A stretch of 64,000 bases of DNA from NCBI GenBank assembly GCA_029202385.1, contig CP119314.1, positions 64,501-128,500 on the forward strand, given 5' to 3'. Shown here piece after piece: positions 27,488-36,991 of this stretch; position 1 is the first letter of the stretch, and every line of letters starts with the position of its first letter. This stretch comes from Candidatus Sphingomonas phytovorans. Its GTDB lineage: Bacteria; Pseudomonadota; Alphaproteobacteria; Sphingomonadales; Sphingomonadaceae. Position numbers and translations under genes: made by a program. The notes beneath the pieces were generated by a model that worked only from the letters and a program-made list of their open reading frames with translations, did no database searches and had not been told where the DNA came from.

Positions 27488-29761
27488 ATGTCAGGGAAGA
27501 TCTGTAATGCGGTCCGGTTATTTGGGGCTGTCGGCTCGACGATAGCTATGGCGGCCTTCGCGCAGTGCAGCGCTGCAATGGCGCAGGATGTTGCAGGTCA
27601 AAGTCAGGACGACCCCATAGCCCCGGCCGGGCAGGGTGATATCGTGGTCGTCGGCAAGCGTGCCCAGAACGTCCGAGATATAGCGGGTACGGTCAATATC
27701 GTTTCCTCAGAGGATCTGGCAAAGACCGGTGCCAAGGACGCCGAGGATATCTTCAAGCTGACTCCCGGCGTTCAGTTCAACAAGGGATCCGCCGATGGCT
27801 CGTTGCTGTCGATCCGCGGCATCGGCACCAGCACGTCGTCCGACAACACCAGCGTCGGGCAGTTGCCGACCGGAATCTATATCGAAGACGTGCCGTTCAC
27901 CGACCCGTTCCAATATGTGTCGACGCCTGACATTTCGGCGTTTGATCTCGATGCGGTGAAAGTGCTGCGCGGGCCGCAGGGCGCGCTCTATGGTTCGGGT
28001 TCTCTTGGCGGCGCGGTCAACTACACGTTCAAGAAGCCCGACCTTGCGAAGATCGGCGGCTCGATGATGGTAACCGGGGACGTCGCGCAGGGCGGCGAAG
28101 CCCAGGCCTCGGTCTATGCCGCGCTGAATCTCCCGGTCGCCACCGACAAATTCGCACTGCGGTTCGTCGGACAGTATCAGAATGATCCCGGTTATCAGGA
28201 CAATATCGGGACGAACGAGAAGAACGTGAACGGTCGATCGGTGAAGGGTGGTCGCGTCCTCGCGCTGTACCGGCCTGACGATCGGCTGACGATCGACGCC
28301 CTGTATATCTACCAGGAGTCGCATCAGGGCGATACGTCGGCCTCGGTGGGGCCGGATGTGCGTTATTATAATTCGCGCCACCCCTCGTCCTACGAGTCTC
28401 GGTTCAGCCTGGCGAAGCTCGAGGTGAACTATCTCCTCGGGCCGGTGAAGCTGACCTCGTTGACGGCGCATCAGAGCAAGACGAGAAACGCAAACAGCGA
28501 TCTCACCCGACTGCTCGTGCCGGATGTCACCACCGGCATCGATGTTCCTTCACAGGACTTTCTGGGCTTCGGGCCGTTCCCCCAGGTCAAGGAAGCGCGC
28601 AACATCGAGGCCCGAAGCTCCAACGGCTTCTCGCAGGAATTCCGCGTGGCCTCCGCGCAAAAAGGGACGTTCAACTGGCTGGTCGGTGTCTTCGGTCAGG
28701 ATGTGAATTTTCACCGGACGCAGAACGTCTTCCTGGTCGGTGCGAACGACCCGGTCTATCGCGATCTGTACTTCAACGTCTCGCGCACGGGCATCGCGAA
28801 AGAGCGCGCCGTTTTCGGTGAAGTCGAACTGGATATCGGTGGACTCGAACTCGGTGCGGGCGGGCGGTATTTTCATACCAGCGTCAGCTTCGATCAGGTC
28901 CGGACGGCCGCGCTCGCATCCAGCGCCAATAGCCGGTCGCTGACGCATACCGAGAGCGGCTTTACGCCTAAGTTCGAGGCGCGATATCGGATGCCGGGCA
29001 ACACGGTGCTTTACGCACTGGCGGCGAAGGGCTTCCGGTTCGGCGGGGTGAACACGGCGCCGGGGGCGGCGGAATACAAGTCCGACAATCTCTGGAACTA
29101 TGAAGCCGGTATTCGGCTGGCCCCGACCTCGACGCTCAACGTGGACGTCGGCGCCTTTTATATCGACTGGCAGAATCCGCAGATCACATCGGCCGATCGG
29201 AACGGTTTCCTGATCATCTCGAACGTGGGCAAGGCGGTGTCAAAGGGAGCGGAACTCGCAATACGGTGGCGCCCGGTCCAGGCGTTGCGGTTCAACGGCA
29301 GCATGACCTACACCGATGCCAAGACCAAGGCGCCGTTCCAAAGTACACGCAACTTCGCCACGGACGTCGCGGGCGGCTATACCGGCAATTTCGAGGTTCC
29401 TGCTGGCACGCGCCTGCCGGGTACGCCGAAGCTGCAGGCAAGCTTTCAGCCTGAATTCGTCACGGCTGGGCCGTCGGGCACGCAACTGAGCCTGTCCGGC
29501 ACGCTGTCCTATACCGGCAGCCGTCAGGCGCAGATCGACAGCGCCCTCATGCTGCCCGCCTACACCACGGCTGACCTGCGCGCGAAGGTGTCGAAGGGGC
29601 GCTTCGAGGTCGGATTGGGTGTTTCGAACCTGTTCAATTCGAAGGGCATCTCCCAGGCCTCTTATAGCTATTATTCGACGGGAAGCGGGACGGACGGTTA
29701 CGCTGATTATTATCTCATCCGGCCGCGGGTCTACTCGCTGTCGCTCAAGGTCGATATGTGA
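27488..29761 (+). CDS. TonB-dependent receptor
   Basis: 757 aa outer-membrane receptor. Signal peptide to about AAMAQ. Plug domain with IVVVGKRAQNVRDIAGTVNIV, LLSIRGIGTS and VLRGPQGALYGSGSLGGAVNY; the barrel ends LSLKVDM, ending in Met and not the usual aromatic residue. Start at ATG 27488 chosen because GGGGA lies 8 nt upstream; TTG 27473 and ATG 27479 in the same frame are too close to that site. Followed by the secreted S9 peptidase, an arrangement common for peptide or peptide-like nutrients in sphingomonads. Confidence 0.88.
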   Translation: MSGKICNAVRLFGAVGSTIAMAAFAQCSAAMAQDVAGQSQDDPIAPAGQGDIVVVGKRAQNVRDIAGTVNIVSSEDLAKTGAKDAEDIFKLTPGVQFNKGSADGSLLSIRGIGTSTSSDNTSVGQLPTGIYIEDVPFTDPFQYVSTPDISAFDLDAVKVLRGPQGALYGSGSLGGAVNYTFKKPDLAKIGGSMMVTGDVAQGGEAQASVYAALNLPVATDKFALRFVGQYQNDPGYQDNIGTNEKNVNGRSVKGGRVLALYRPDDRLTIDALYIYQESHQGDTSASVGPDVRYYNSRHPSSYESRFSLAKLEVNYLLGPVKLTSLTAHQSKTRNANSDLTRLLVPDVTTGIDVPSQDFLGFGPFPQVKEARNIEARSSNGFSQEFRVASAQKGTFNWLVGVFGQDVNFHRTQNVFLVGANDPVYRDLYFNVSRTGIAKERAVFGEVELDIGGLELGAGGRYFHTSVSFDQVRTAALASSANSRSLTHTESGFTPKFEARYRMPGNTVLYALAAKGFRFGGVNTAPGAAEYKSDNLWNYEAGIRLAPTSTLNVDVGAFYIDWQNPQITSADRNGFLIISNVGKAVSKGAELAIRWRPVQALRFNGSMTYTDAKTKAPFQSTRNFATDVAGGYTGNFEVPAGTRLPGTPKLQASFQPEFVTAGPSGTQLSLSGTLSYTGSRQAQIDSALMLPAYTTADLRAKVSKGRFEVGLGVSNLFNSKGISQASYSYYSTGSGTDGYADYYLIRPRVYSLSLKVDM

Positions 29762-29771
29762 ACGGCCAATC

Positions 29772-29800
29772 AGCCCGGGGATCGCTATGATCCTTGGGCT
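29772..29800 (+). terminator. hairpin between TBDR and S9 peptidase genes
   Basis: 12-bp stem AGCCCGGGGATC/GATCCTTGGGCT with two G-U pairs and loop GCTAT, starting 10 nt past the TBDR stop. No U-run follows, so it may be a partial terminator or an mRNA-stabilising element that sets the ratio of receptor to peptidase. Confidence 0.4.
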
Positions 29801-29884
29801 TAGCCGACTGTGTTCATAGCGGCGGGCTGTCATATTTTCGGATTGGGGGCTGCCCGCATACGCCCGCATACAAGGGGAAGATCG

Positions 29885-31933
29885 ATGGCGGTATTTCGCG
29901 CCCTCTTTGCGATGGGATTGGTTGTGGTATCGGGGGCGGCGATGGCCGGAGCGCCAGCGGTGCCAGCCAGGTTCCAGGCCCAGGACATTTTCCGCCTGAC
30001 CCAGGCAAGCGATCCGCAAATCAGCCCTGACGGCAATCTGGTCGCCTATGTCCGGATCACCAACGATATCATGGCCGATGAGGGGCTGGAATCGATCTGG
30101 CTGGTCGACACCCGAACTGGCGTGCAGCGGCCGCTCGGCGGCGTAGCGGCCGCCGGCGGCGCGCAGCCGCGCTGGTGCGCGAACGGCAAGCTGCTGGCAT
30201 TCACGGCCACGCCGAAGGGGCAGGCGCGCGGCTTGTTCACCTACATGCCGGCCTCGCGCAGGATCGAGCGTATCGCCACGCTGGCCAGCCCCGCCTCGGG
30301 CGTGTCCTGGTCGCCGGACTGCGCGAAGATCGCCTTCATCATGCATGCGTCCGTGCCGCCCGAGACGCTCGGAACGACCCTGGTCAAGCCCGCGGGCGCT
30401 GACTGGGCGAAGCCGATCACGCTCACGACCCGCGCGATGTACCACAAGGATGGGAAGGGCGATCTCGATCCCGGCTATGATCATGTTTTCGTTACCTCCT
30501 TGGTCGGAGGAACACTTCGGCAACTGACCACCGGCCCATTTGATGACGCCGGTGCCGTGTCATGGACACCGGACGGCCTGTCACTGGTCTTCACCGGCCG
30601 CCGCGACAAGGGTTGGGAGAGCGACAGCTATCGCAGCGCGATTTATCGGGTGTCGCTTGCCGGCGGGGCACTGACACGATTGACGCAGCTTGAAGGTCCG
30701 GCTGCCTCCGCGACCGTCTCGCCTGATGGTCGGACCATCGCCTTTAGCGGCTATGACGATCGCCGCCGCCGTCCGTACGAAAATCGCAAGATCTATCTCA
30801 TGGATAGCGATGGCAGCCATGTTCGTGTCGCGCACGAAAATCTCGACCGCAGTCTGAGTACCCCGGTCTGGGCAGCGGATGGGCGCAGCCTCTTCGCTGC
30901 GCTGGAGGACCGGGGCGTCAACAAGGTAGTCCGGTTCGAACCGGGCGGCATCGCGCGCGTCGTCGCCGAAAGACTGGCCGATAGCGGGCTCGATCTTCCC
31001 TATAGCGGTGGCTCGTTCTCGGTCGCGCGGAACGGCACAGTTGCCATCCCGCAGGGCGGTTCCGATCACCCGGCCGATGTGGCGATCGTTCGCGATGGCG
31101 TGGTCGAGCGGTTGACCCGGCTCAACGCTGGGCTGCTGGACAAGCGATCGCTGGGCGCGTTGGCGCCGTTGAAGGTGACCGCATCCGACGGGACGCCGAT
31201 CGACGCCTGGGTACTGACGCCGCCGGGCTTCGACCGCTCGCGTCAATATCCCATGATCCTGGAGATTCATGGTGGGCCGTTCCTGCATTACGGCCCCTAT
31301 TTCTCGACCGACGACCAACTCTATGCAGCGGCCGGCTACGTCGTCGTATATGCCAATGCGCGTGGTTCGACTTCCTACGGCGAGGCATTCGCCAATGCGA
31401 TTGATCGCGACTATCCCGGTATCGACTATAGCGACCAGATGAGCGTCGTGGACGCCGCGGTTGCGCAAGGATATGCCGATCCCCATCGCCTGTTCGTGAC
31501 CGGGGGCTCGGGAGGCGGAATCATGACCGCCTGGATCGTGGGCAAGACGGATCGATTTCGCGCCGCGGCGTCCCAGCGCCCCGCGATGAACTGGACCAGC
31601 CTCGCGCTGACTTCGGACGCCGGCTACAAGGTCATGAGCAACTGGATCGGCAAGGCGCCCTGGGAGGACCCGGAGAGCTATTGGAAGCATTCGCCGCTGT
31701 CGCTGATCTCCAATGTCAAAACACCGACGCTGGTGGTCGTTGGGGAGAAGGACGTGCGCACGCCGATCGCGGAAGCCGAGCAATTCTACGGCGCGTTGCA
31801 GTATCATGGTGTCGCAACCGGCCTGCTCAGGGTGCCGGACGCGTTCCACGAAATGGCTGCACGTCCAAGTCAGTCCGCAGCCAGGGCCGAGGCCATCATC
31901 GGATGGTTCAACCGATATGATCGACAACCATGA
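29885..31933 (+). CDS. S9-family (prolyl oligopeptidase/acylaminoacyl peptidase) serine peptidase, secreted
   Basis: 682 aa. Signal peptide near MAVFRALFAMGLVV...AMAG; N-terminal beta-propeller with repeated SPDG-type blades (ISPDGNLVAYVRI, SWTPDGLSLVFTGR, VSPDGRTIAFSG); C-terminal alpha/beta hydrolase with nucleophile Ser in GGSGGGIM (~541), Asp in VVGEKDVRTP and His in DAFHEMA. Cleaves short or N-acylated peptides in the periplasm. Start 29885 has AGGGGAAG upstream. Supports peptide-type substrates for the preceding TBDR. Confidence 0.9.
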   Translation: MAVFRALFAMGLVVVSGAAMAGAPAVPARFQAQDIFRLTQASDPQISPDGNLVAYVRITNDIMADEGLESIWLVDTRTGVQRPLGGVAAAGGAQPRWCANGKLLAFTATPKGQARGLFTYMPASRRIERIATLASPASGVSWSPDCAKIAFIMHASVPPETLGTTLVKPAGADWAKPITLTTRAMYHKDGKGDLDPGYDHVFVTSLVGGTLRQLTTGPFDDAGAVSWTPDGLSLVFTGRRDKGWESDSYRSAIYRVSLAGGALTRLTQLEGPAASATVSPDGRTIAFSGYDDRRRRPYENRKIYLMDSDGSHVRVAHENLDRSLSTPVWAADGRSLFAALEDRGVNKVVRFEPGGIARVVAERLADSGLDLPYSGGSFSVARNGTVAIPQGGSDHPADVAIVRDGVVERLTRLNAGLLDKRSLGALAPLKVTASDGTPIDAWVLTPPGFDRSRQYPMILEIHGGPFLHYGPYFSTDDQLYAAAGYVVVYANARGSTSYGEAFANAIDRDYPGIDYSDQMSVVDAAVAQGYADPHRLFVTGGSGGGIMTAWIVGKTDRFRAAASQRPAMNWTSLALTSDAGYKVMSNWIGKAPWEDPESYWKHSPLSLISNVKTPTLVVVGEKDVRTPIAEAEQFYGALQYHGVATGLLRVPDAFHEMAARPSQSAARAEAIIGWFNRYDRQP

Positions 31934-31948
31934 TATGGTTTGCCCGCG

Positions 31949-32440
31949 TTATACCGTCAGCAAAATGCTCGCGGCTAGCCAGGGGCACGGGCTGTTGTCC
32001 CGAGCGCGGCCCTGGCGGCGTAAGTGGTATCGGCACGCGCGACGCGTCAAGCGCGCGCGCATCTGTCCGATATGGTGTGAATAGGCTCGCTTCATTGCGC
32101 CCAGCGGATCGGCTTTCAACTCTGCCCTATGGAAGTCGCCGTCGGTGAACATGCGCGCCAGACCGTAGAGTTGCGTGCGGGACACGAAGGCGACGAGCCC
32201 GATGTCGAGATCCGCTGCGATGTCGCCGTCGCGCTGCGCTTGCGTGAACAGGGCTTCCCAGTTCTCGAGCATCTTGACGCTGCGATCGGCGATGAATTGC
32301 GAGCCGGAGGCGTCGATGACGAACGGCGTCCACAGGATCTGGAGGTGAATCGGGTAATGATATGCCCATGCGAGATAGGCATGCCCCTGCGCCTCGATCC
32401 GGTCGATCGCGGGGATAGCATCCGTCGTTCGCTGCTGACT
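31949..32440 (-). pseudogene. TetR-family regulator remnant (C-terminal ligand domain only)
   Basis: Reading open from just after a stop at 32441, this frame encodes a typical TetR C-terminal domain (AQGHAYLAWAYHYPIHLQIL, ADRSVKMLENWEALFTQAQ, FVSRTQLYGLARMFTDG). The N-terminal DNA-binding domain is absent in all frames upstream. The only in-frame Met is at 32272 inside the domain. Interpreted as a decayed regulator cut at its 5' side; the last ~35 residues (Arg-rich) also look unrelated to the family. Confidence 0.65.
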
Positions 32441-32787
32441 TCATGTTCCGCTCCTTTTCGAAAACGCCGGCCACCGCAGGAAGCCAGGGCGGCCGGCGGT
32501 TGCGCGATCCCGTTCAGCCGCGCGGTGCGTTGAGCTTCGAGTGGCTGGCGCTGGGTGCACGGGGCCCGATGCGGCAGCGATCTATCCGGCCACGGCGCCG
32601 CTGAAGCCCGTCGAAGCACCTGAGTGGCGATGCGCCGGAGCCTGACCATTCGACGCCGACAGAGATTGGTGCGGCGGATTGCGTGACTTCAGGCAAGACC
32701 ATCTCGGAAAAGTGACCGGCGGCACACATCAATGACCTTGTCGAGGATGGCTCGTCTCGTGCAGGGGCACCGCTTCAGGAGTTCGAT
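32441..32787. other. intergenic, no supportable gene
   Basis: About 350 bp. Several open frames on both strands look like noise and show no family motif. On the minus strand an AAGGAG site precedes an ATG at 32439-32441, in a different frame from the TetR remnant; this suggests that an ancestral start or a neighbouring gene was disturbed here. Confidence 0.4.
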
Positions 32788-33153
32788 ATGATTGAAGTAC
32801 GGCCGATCAATGAGCGGGTGATCGAACTCGCGACGCTTGGCGACGCGGCTTGGTTTGAGAGTAATGCCGACCGCCGCATTCGCATCCGGAATGCGGTGCC
32901 CATGGAATTCAACGCCGTGACAAGTCAGTTGCCGGCCGGAATGACGCTGCATACGCTTGTACTGGAAGCGCAGCGGGGAGTGCGAATGCGTCAGCCTGTC
33001 GCGCTTTCCGCCGAAGTCGCAATCGATGAACTGGGCGATGACGAACTCTTCGCGCTGTTCATGCAGGCAGCGCCCATAGAGGCGAAAGATGCTCTGAAAA
33101 AATTACGGTCGACGAAGCTGTCCGGAATTCCAAACCCGGTTGCGAGCCGCTGA
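32788..33153 (+). CDS. hypothetical protein, 121 aa
   Basis: Starts MIEVRPINERVIELATLGDAAWFESN. AGGAG lies 6 nt before the ATG. Acidic middle segment (AEVAIDELGDDELFALFMQ) and basic C-terminus; no signal peptide, membrane segment or motif I recognise. The good ribosome site and soluble-protein composition favour a real gene. It stands alone between a TetR remnant and a long gap. Confidence 0.5.
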   Translation: MIEVRPINERVIELATLGDAAWFESNADRRIRIRNAVPMEFNAVTSQLPAGMTLHTLVLEAQRGVRMRQPVALSAEVAIDELGDDELFALFMQAAPIEAKDALKKLRSTKLSGIPNPVASR

Positions 33154-33695
33154 GCACCGCGGAGGCCAAGAAGAGTGCAATCCGGTTTCAGCGCGCGGCT
33201 GATCGTCTTCGACCGATTGAACCGGCTGGCCAGCCTTCGGGATTGGTGGAAGACGATCATTCGCCAGTCGAAGCCAATTCGCCAGTCGAAGCCAAGTTGC
33301 CGGCCTGAGGTATTTCCCGTCTCCGTGCGACTCAGCGCATGATTCCAGCCGCCCATGGATCTGGGGGGATGCTGGGTCGTTGATTCAGGTCTGGCCCGTA
33401 TTCGTGCGGCAAGGAAGGGCCTGCGCCCGATGCCGGCCCTATCCGATGCGATCCCTGCCGAAAAAGGTGCGGATGAGAGAGGGGGCGTGATGGAGCGTCC
33501 GCGGGCCTGGCACGATACCGGGACCTCAGGTGATATTCGTGGCCAGCGCCGGATCGGGAGAAAAGCGCCAGCGAGGGGCGCCTGAACGGAAGGCATGTCC
33601 CATCATCCGCTACCGTGACCAACATCGTTCGACAGGCGCCGCCGACCGCTTCGACACAATCCGGCGGCACCCTTCGGTTTCTGGCATGTTCGGCT
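33154..33695. other. intergenic gap with an 18-bp tandem duplication
   Basis: About 540 bp with no supportable gene on either strand. It contains a perfect tandem duplication at 33259-33294. It lies downstream of the TBDR (opposite strand) and of the 121-aa ORF, so both transcripts should end here, but no strong terminator hairpin was identified. Confidence 0.4.
33259..33294. repeat. 18-bp direct repeat, two perfect copies
   Basis: Unit ATTCGCCAGTCGAAGCCA, copies at 33259-33276 and 33277-33294. A simple tandem duplication in non-coding DNA; its length is a multiple of three, but no real gene covers it. Confidence 0.85.
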
Positions 33696-35843
33696 CTAGA
33701 ACTTCACCTTGGCTTCAATGCCATAGGTTGCCGGCTGCGCGCGGAAGCCGATGTCATAGGCCTGTCCCGAGAAATTGGCTGGATTATAGTCGGCATAATA
33801 TTTCACGTTGAAGACGTTCCGGCCGAAACCATACAGGGACCAATGCGCGCCATCGAGACCAGCGCGAAGGTTCACCAGATTGATCGCCTTCTGCACGTCG
33901 ATATTGTCGATCTGCCAATATTTTCGGGCATTGTGCTTGAAGTCGGCGCGCAGGACGAGATCAAGGTCGTTCGTTACGGGGCGCGTATATTGCGCAGCAA
34001 GATTGAGCGACCACGGGGTCGTCTTGGGTGTGTGGTTGCCGATGGCCGCCGGGAAGAGCGCACTGCGCCGGATGTTCGTGTCGGTCGTGCCGATTGCGGC
34101 ACTCAACTGAAGCTGTTTGGTCACCAGCGCCTCGGCCTCGAGTTCGACACCCCAGATATTGACGCGATCTAGATTGCCGATGACCTGCGATGCGGTTGCG
34201 ACATCGATGAAGAAGAATTGATAATTTTTGTCGCGCTCGAAATAGAGGGCCCCATTGATCACCAGGCGCCGGTTGAGCCAGCTCGTCTTGAATCCGGCCT
34301 CATAATTCTGGAGGGTCTCGTCCTTGAACAGCGGGATCGAGACAGTCGGCGCGTTGAAGCCGCCCGAGCGGAATCCCGTGCTGTAGGTGGCGTAGATCAG
34401 TTTGCGGGGATCGATCTTGTAGGTGAGCGTGACCTTGGGTTGCACGCTGTCAAAGCCGCGCCGGCGCACCGCGCCGGTAAGGATGTTGGTTTGCTCGCGA
34501 TTGTCCCGGTCGTAGCGGAGTGCTCCGGAGAGCGTCAGGCCATCGACGATGTCATAGTCGAACTGGCCGTAGCCGGCATAGGCGTTGTTGCTGTTGCTTT
34601 CCTGCAGGTTGATGATGCGCAGCGCCGGATTGTCGATCTGCGATCGAGACCCGTTCAGATCAACAAAGGCCCTGGTCCACAGGTCGCGATCGGTGTGGAG
34701 ATAATAAGCGCCCAGGATCCAGCGGAACGGTCCCGTGTCTTTCGAGGTAAGACGTACTTCCTGGCTGATTTGCCTGACTGACAGATCCTGGCCCTGGCCG
34801 GCCTGGAAGCCCAGGCCAAGAAAACCGCCGGGAAGGTCGCGGGGATTGGAGAAATCGAGGTCGCCACGATAATTCTCGATGATGTCCGAATAGCTGGTGA
34901 TGCCCGTGAGCGTCACCGGGCCGGCATCATAGTCGAATTTGAACGAGGCATTTGCAACATGGCCGAAGGTGAGTCCCTCGATGTTGGAGCGAGGGGGCTG
35001 GATGTCGTTGGCGTTTCCGCTGGCGACCACGCTGTCATAGATGCCGCCCGCCGAGAAATTCCGATAGTCGCCGCGCAGGTCGAGCGTCAGATTGTCGATG
35101 CCGACATAATTCAGTTGCCCACGCACGCTATAGTCGTGGTGAACGAAATCGACATTGCCGGGGTTGAACGCGCTGCCGATCCGGCCGTCGTCATGCTTGT
35201 AACTCGCGCTCACCCGAAACAGCAGTTGGTCCTTGACCAGCGGCCCGGACAAGGCGGCACTGATATCGACTGCATTGCCGTTGCCATAGCTACCCTCGAT
35301 GAAGCCCGCATAGCGGTCGGACGGCTGCTTGGTCACGATATTGATCGCACCACCCAGCGCGTTGCGGCCGTACAGCCCGCCTTGCGGTCCCTTCAGTACT
35401 TCGACGCGTTCGATGTCGAACAGGTCCATCCGCGCCTGTTTCTGATTGTTCTGAGGCACGCCATCAACGACAATCGCAACGGGCGGATCGGCGTTGTTGA
35501 TCTGCGAAATGCCGCGCACCGTGACGAAACTGTTGAGATAAGTGAAGGATTCGTCGAACGAGACGTTCGGCACCAGGACAAGCGCGTCTGCGGTGTTCCT
35601 GATCCCCGCCTTCTCGATGGTCTGGGCGCCTATCGCGGTGACCTGGATCGGCACGTCCTGCAAATTCTGGGTTCGCCGCTGCGCGGTGACGACGATATCG
35701 CCGGGCGTAGCATTGTCCTGTGGCTGCGGCGTCTCGGTCGTCTGTGGGGCAATTGCCTGGGCGAATGCCATGGCTGGCATCGTCATCGCACTCGCCAGCA
35801 ACAGCGCCCTGGCCGCGGCGACTCTGGTCTTGGCTACATTCAT
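33696..35843 (-). CDS. TonB-dependent receptor of the HyuA/DUF917 operon
   Basis: 715 aa. Signal peptide to AMAFAQ; plug with IVVTAQRRTQNLQDVPIQVTAI, VTVRGISQIN and VEVLKGPQGGLYGRNALGGAINIVT; barrel with FNVKYYADYNPANFSG and C-terminal aromatic (VKF). Of the common TBDR type abundant in sphingomonads. The ATG overlaps the DUF917 stop (ATGA), so this receptor is translationally tied to the hydantoinase-like enzymes, and its substrate should be theirs. Confidence 0.9.
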   Translation of the reverse strand: MNVAKTRVAAARALLLASAMTMPAMAFAQAIAPQTTETPQPQDNATPGDIVVTAQRRTQNLQDVPIQVTAIGAQTIEKAGIRNTADALVLVPNVSFDESFTYLNSFVTVRGISQINNADPPVAIVVDGVPQNNQKQARMDLFDIERVEVLKGPQGGLYGRNALGGAINIVTKQPSDRYAGFIEGSYGNGNAVDISAALSGPLVKDQLLFRVSASYKHDDGRIGSAFNPGNVDFVHHDYSVRGQLNYVGIDNLTLDLRGDYRNFSAGGIYDSVVASGNANDIQPPRSNIEGLTFGHVANASFKFDYDAGPVTLTGITSYSDIIENYRGDLDFSNPRDLPGGFLGLGFQAGQGQDLSVRQISQEVRLTSKDTGPFRWILGAYYLHTDRDLWTRAFVDLNGSRSQIDNPALRIINLQESNSNNAYAGYGQFDYDIVDGLTLSGALRYDRDNREQTNILTGAVRRRGFDSVQPKVTLTYKIDPRKLIYATYSTGFRSGGFNAPTVSIPLFKDETLQNYEAGFKTSWLNRRLVINGALYFERDKNYQFFFIDVATASQVIGNLDRVNIWGVELEAEALVTKQLQLSAAIGTTDTNIRRSALFPAAIGNHTPKTTPWSLNLAAQYTRPVTNDLDLVLRADFKHNARKYWQIDNIDVQKAINLVNLRAGLDGAHWSLYGFGRNVFNVKYYADYNPANFSGQAYDIGFRAQPATYGIEAKVKF

Positions 35844-36991
35844 TTCTCTTCCCCTTTGTCGCGGCTGGATCCGCCGCTGATGCGTTGTTCGTCGATGCTG
35901 ATCGCGAGTGCTTCGATCGGCGTGTAAAGCTGGGCCAGGCCGAACGCGTTCGGTCCCATGATCCTCATCGCTTCGGCCGTACGAAGCTGAGGCGGCGCGC
36001 TGCAGCCGATGACGGCGACGCGCTGGCCGTATCGCAGGCTCTCGGTCGGGATGGCGTGTCCGGTCTCGCGATCGACGATCGTGATCAGGTCGGGAACGAT
36101 CGCGTGCAGCGCGCCATCGATTTCCACCGAGAGATTCTCGTTCTGGAATTTTACCGAGCAGCGCCGCTCATCCTCCAGGCCAGTCAAGTCGCAGGTCCCG
36201 AACACCCAGCCGCGGCTGGTGTCGCGTTCGAGGCCGGTGATCTTGCCGTCGAACAGCCGATAGGCATGGCCATAGAGCGGATGGCGCCGCAGGGCGGAGA
36301 GCAACCGTTCGACCGGTTCCCCTCTTGTCCCGCGACCGCTTATCGCCGCGCCGATTTCCAGAGCCGCCGACAGGCTGCCTGCCACCGCGCCGCGCTTCGC
36401 CTCGGTGCCGCTCATTGGATAGCAGGACAGGGCGGCGCTCGCCCCCAGCGCGGCCACCAGGGGGCGCGCCAGGTCTTCGGCAGTCTGGGCGGAGTCCGTC
36501 TCGATGATCGCGCGATTGCCGAACTCGTCGGCGAGCGCGATCGGGGCGCAGGCCACGCCGGCGGCATTGAAGGCCGTCATCTGGAGAGACGGGAATGCCC
36601 GACCCATCCCGTCGGCATCGACGATCGGCAGCCCGCGCATTGCCGCATAGGCGATCGGCAATGTCGAATTGATGCCACCGATCTCGGCCGCGATGATAGC
36701 AGTCGCGATTCTCCCCAGGTGGCGCTCGAGCGCTCGCACCGCGCTGTCGGCGTCTTCAAGCGAAAGCAGCTTCTCGATCAGGATGGTGGGAGCGCCCATG
36801 GCCGCCGCTGTGAAGATCGCAGCATCATCCTCGACCTCGGAGAGAGGCAGCAACCGTACCGGCCCGAAGCGTTCAAGCGCCTCGCGGCAGAGCAAGGCGC
36901 CGATAAAGGGATCCCCGCCGCCGCCGGTGCCGAGAAAGGCCGCGCCCGCCGCCAGGTCGTCGATCATCTCGACAGTGATATAGTCAGCCAC
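35840..36991 (-). CDS. DUF917 protein (S-methyl-thiohydantoin desulfurase-type domain)
   Basis: 383 aa. Characteristic opening MIDDLAAGAAFLGTGGGGDPFIGALL and the central EIGGINSTLPIAYAAMRGLPIVDADGMGRAFPSLQM identify the DUF917 family (PF06032), which I recall has been renamed for an S-methyl thiohydantoin desulfurase; members usually sit next to hydantoinase/oxoprolinase genes. GTG start at 36991 is supported by GGAGG 5 nt upstream and overlaps the hyuA stop by 8 nt; the longer frame to 37258 lies inside hyuA. Likely a second enzyme or partner acting on a cyclic amide (or thio-amide) with HyuA. Confidence 0.85.
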   Translation of the reverse strand: MADYITVEMIDDLAAGAAFLGTGGGGDPFIGALLCREALERFGPVRLLPLSEVEDDAAIFTAAAMGAPTILIEKLLSLEDADSAVRALERHLGRIATAIIAAEIGGINSTLPIAYAAMRGLPIVDADGMGRAFPSLQMTAFNAAGVACAPIALADEFGNRAIIETDSAQTAEDLARPLVAALGASAALSCYPMSGTEAKRGAVAGSLSAALEIGAAISGRGTRGEPVERLLSALRRHPLYGHAYRLFDGKITGLERDTSRGWVFGTCDLTGLEDERRCSVKFQNENLSVEIDGALHAIVPDLITIVDRETGHAIPTESLRYGQRVAVIGCSAPPQLRTAEAMRIMGPNAFGLAQLYTPIEALAISIDEQRISGGSSRDKGEEK

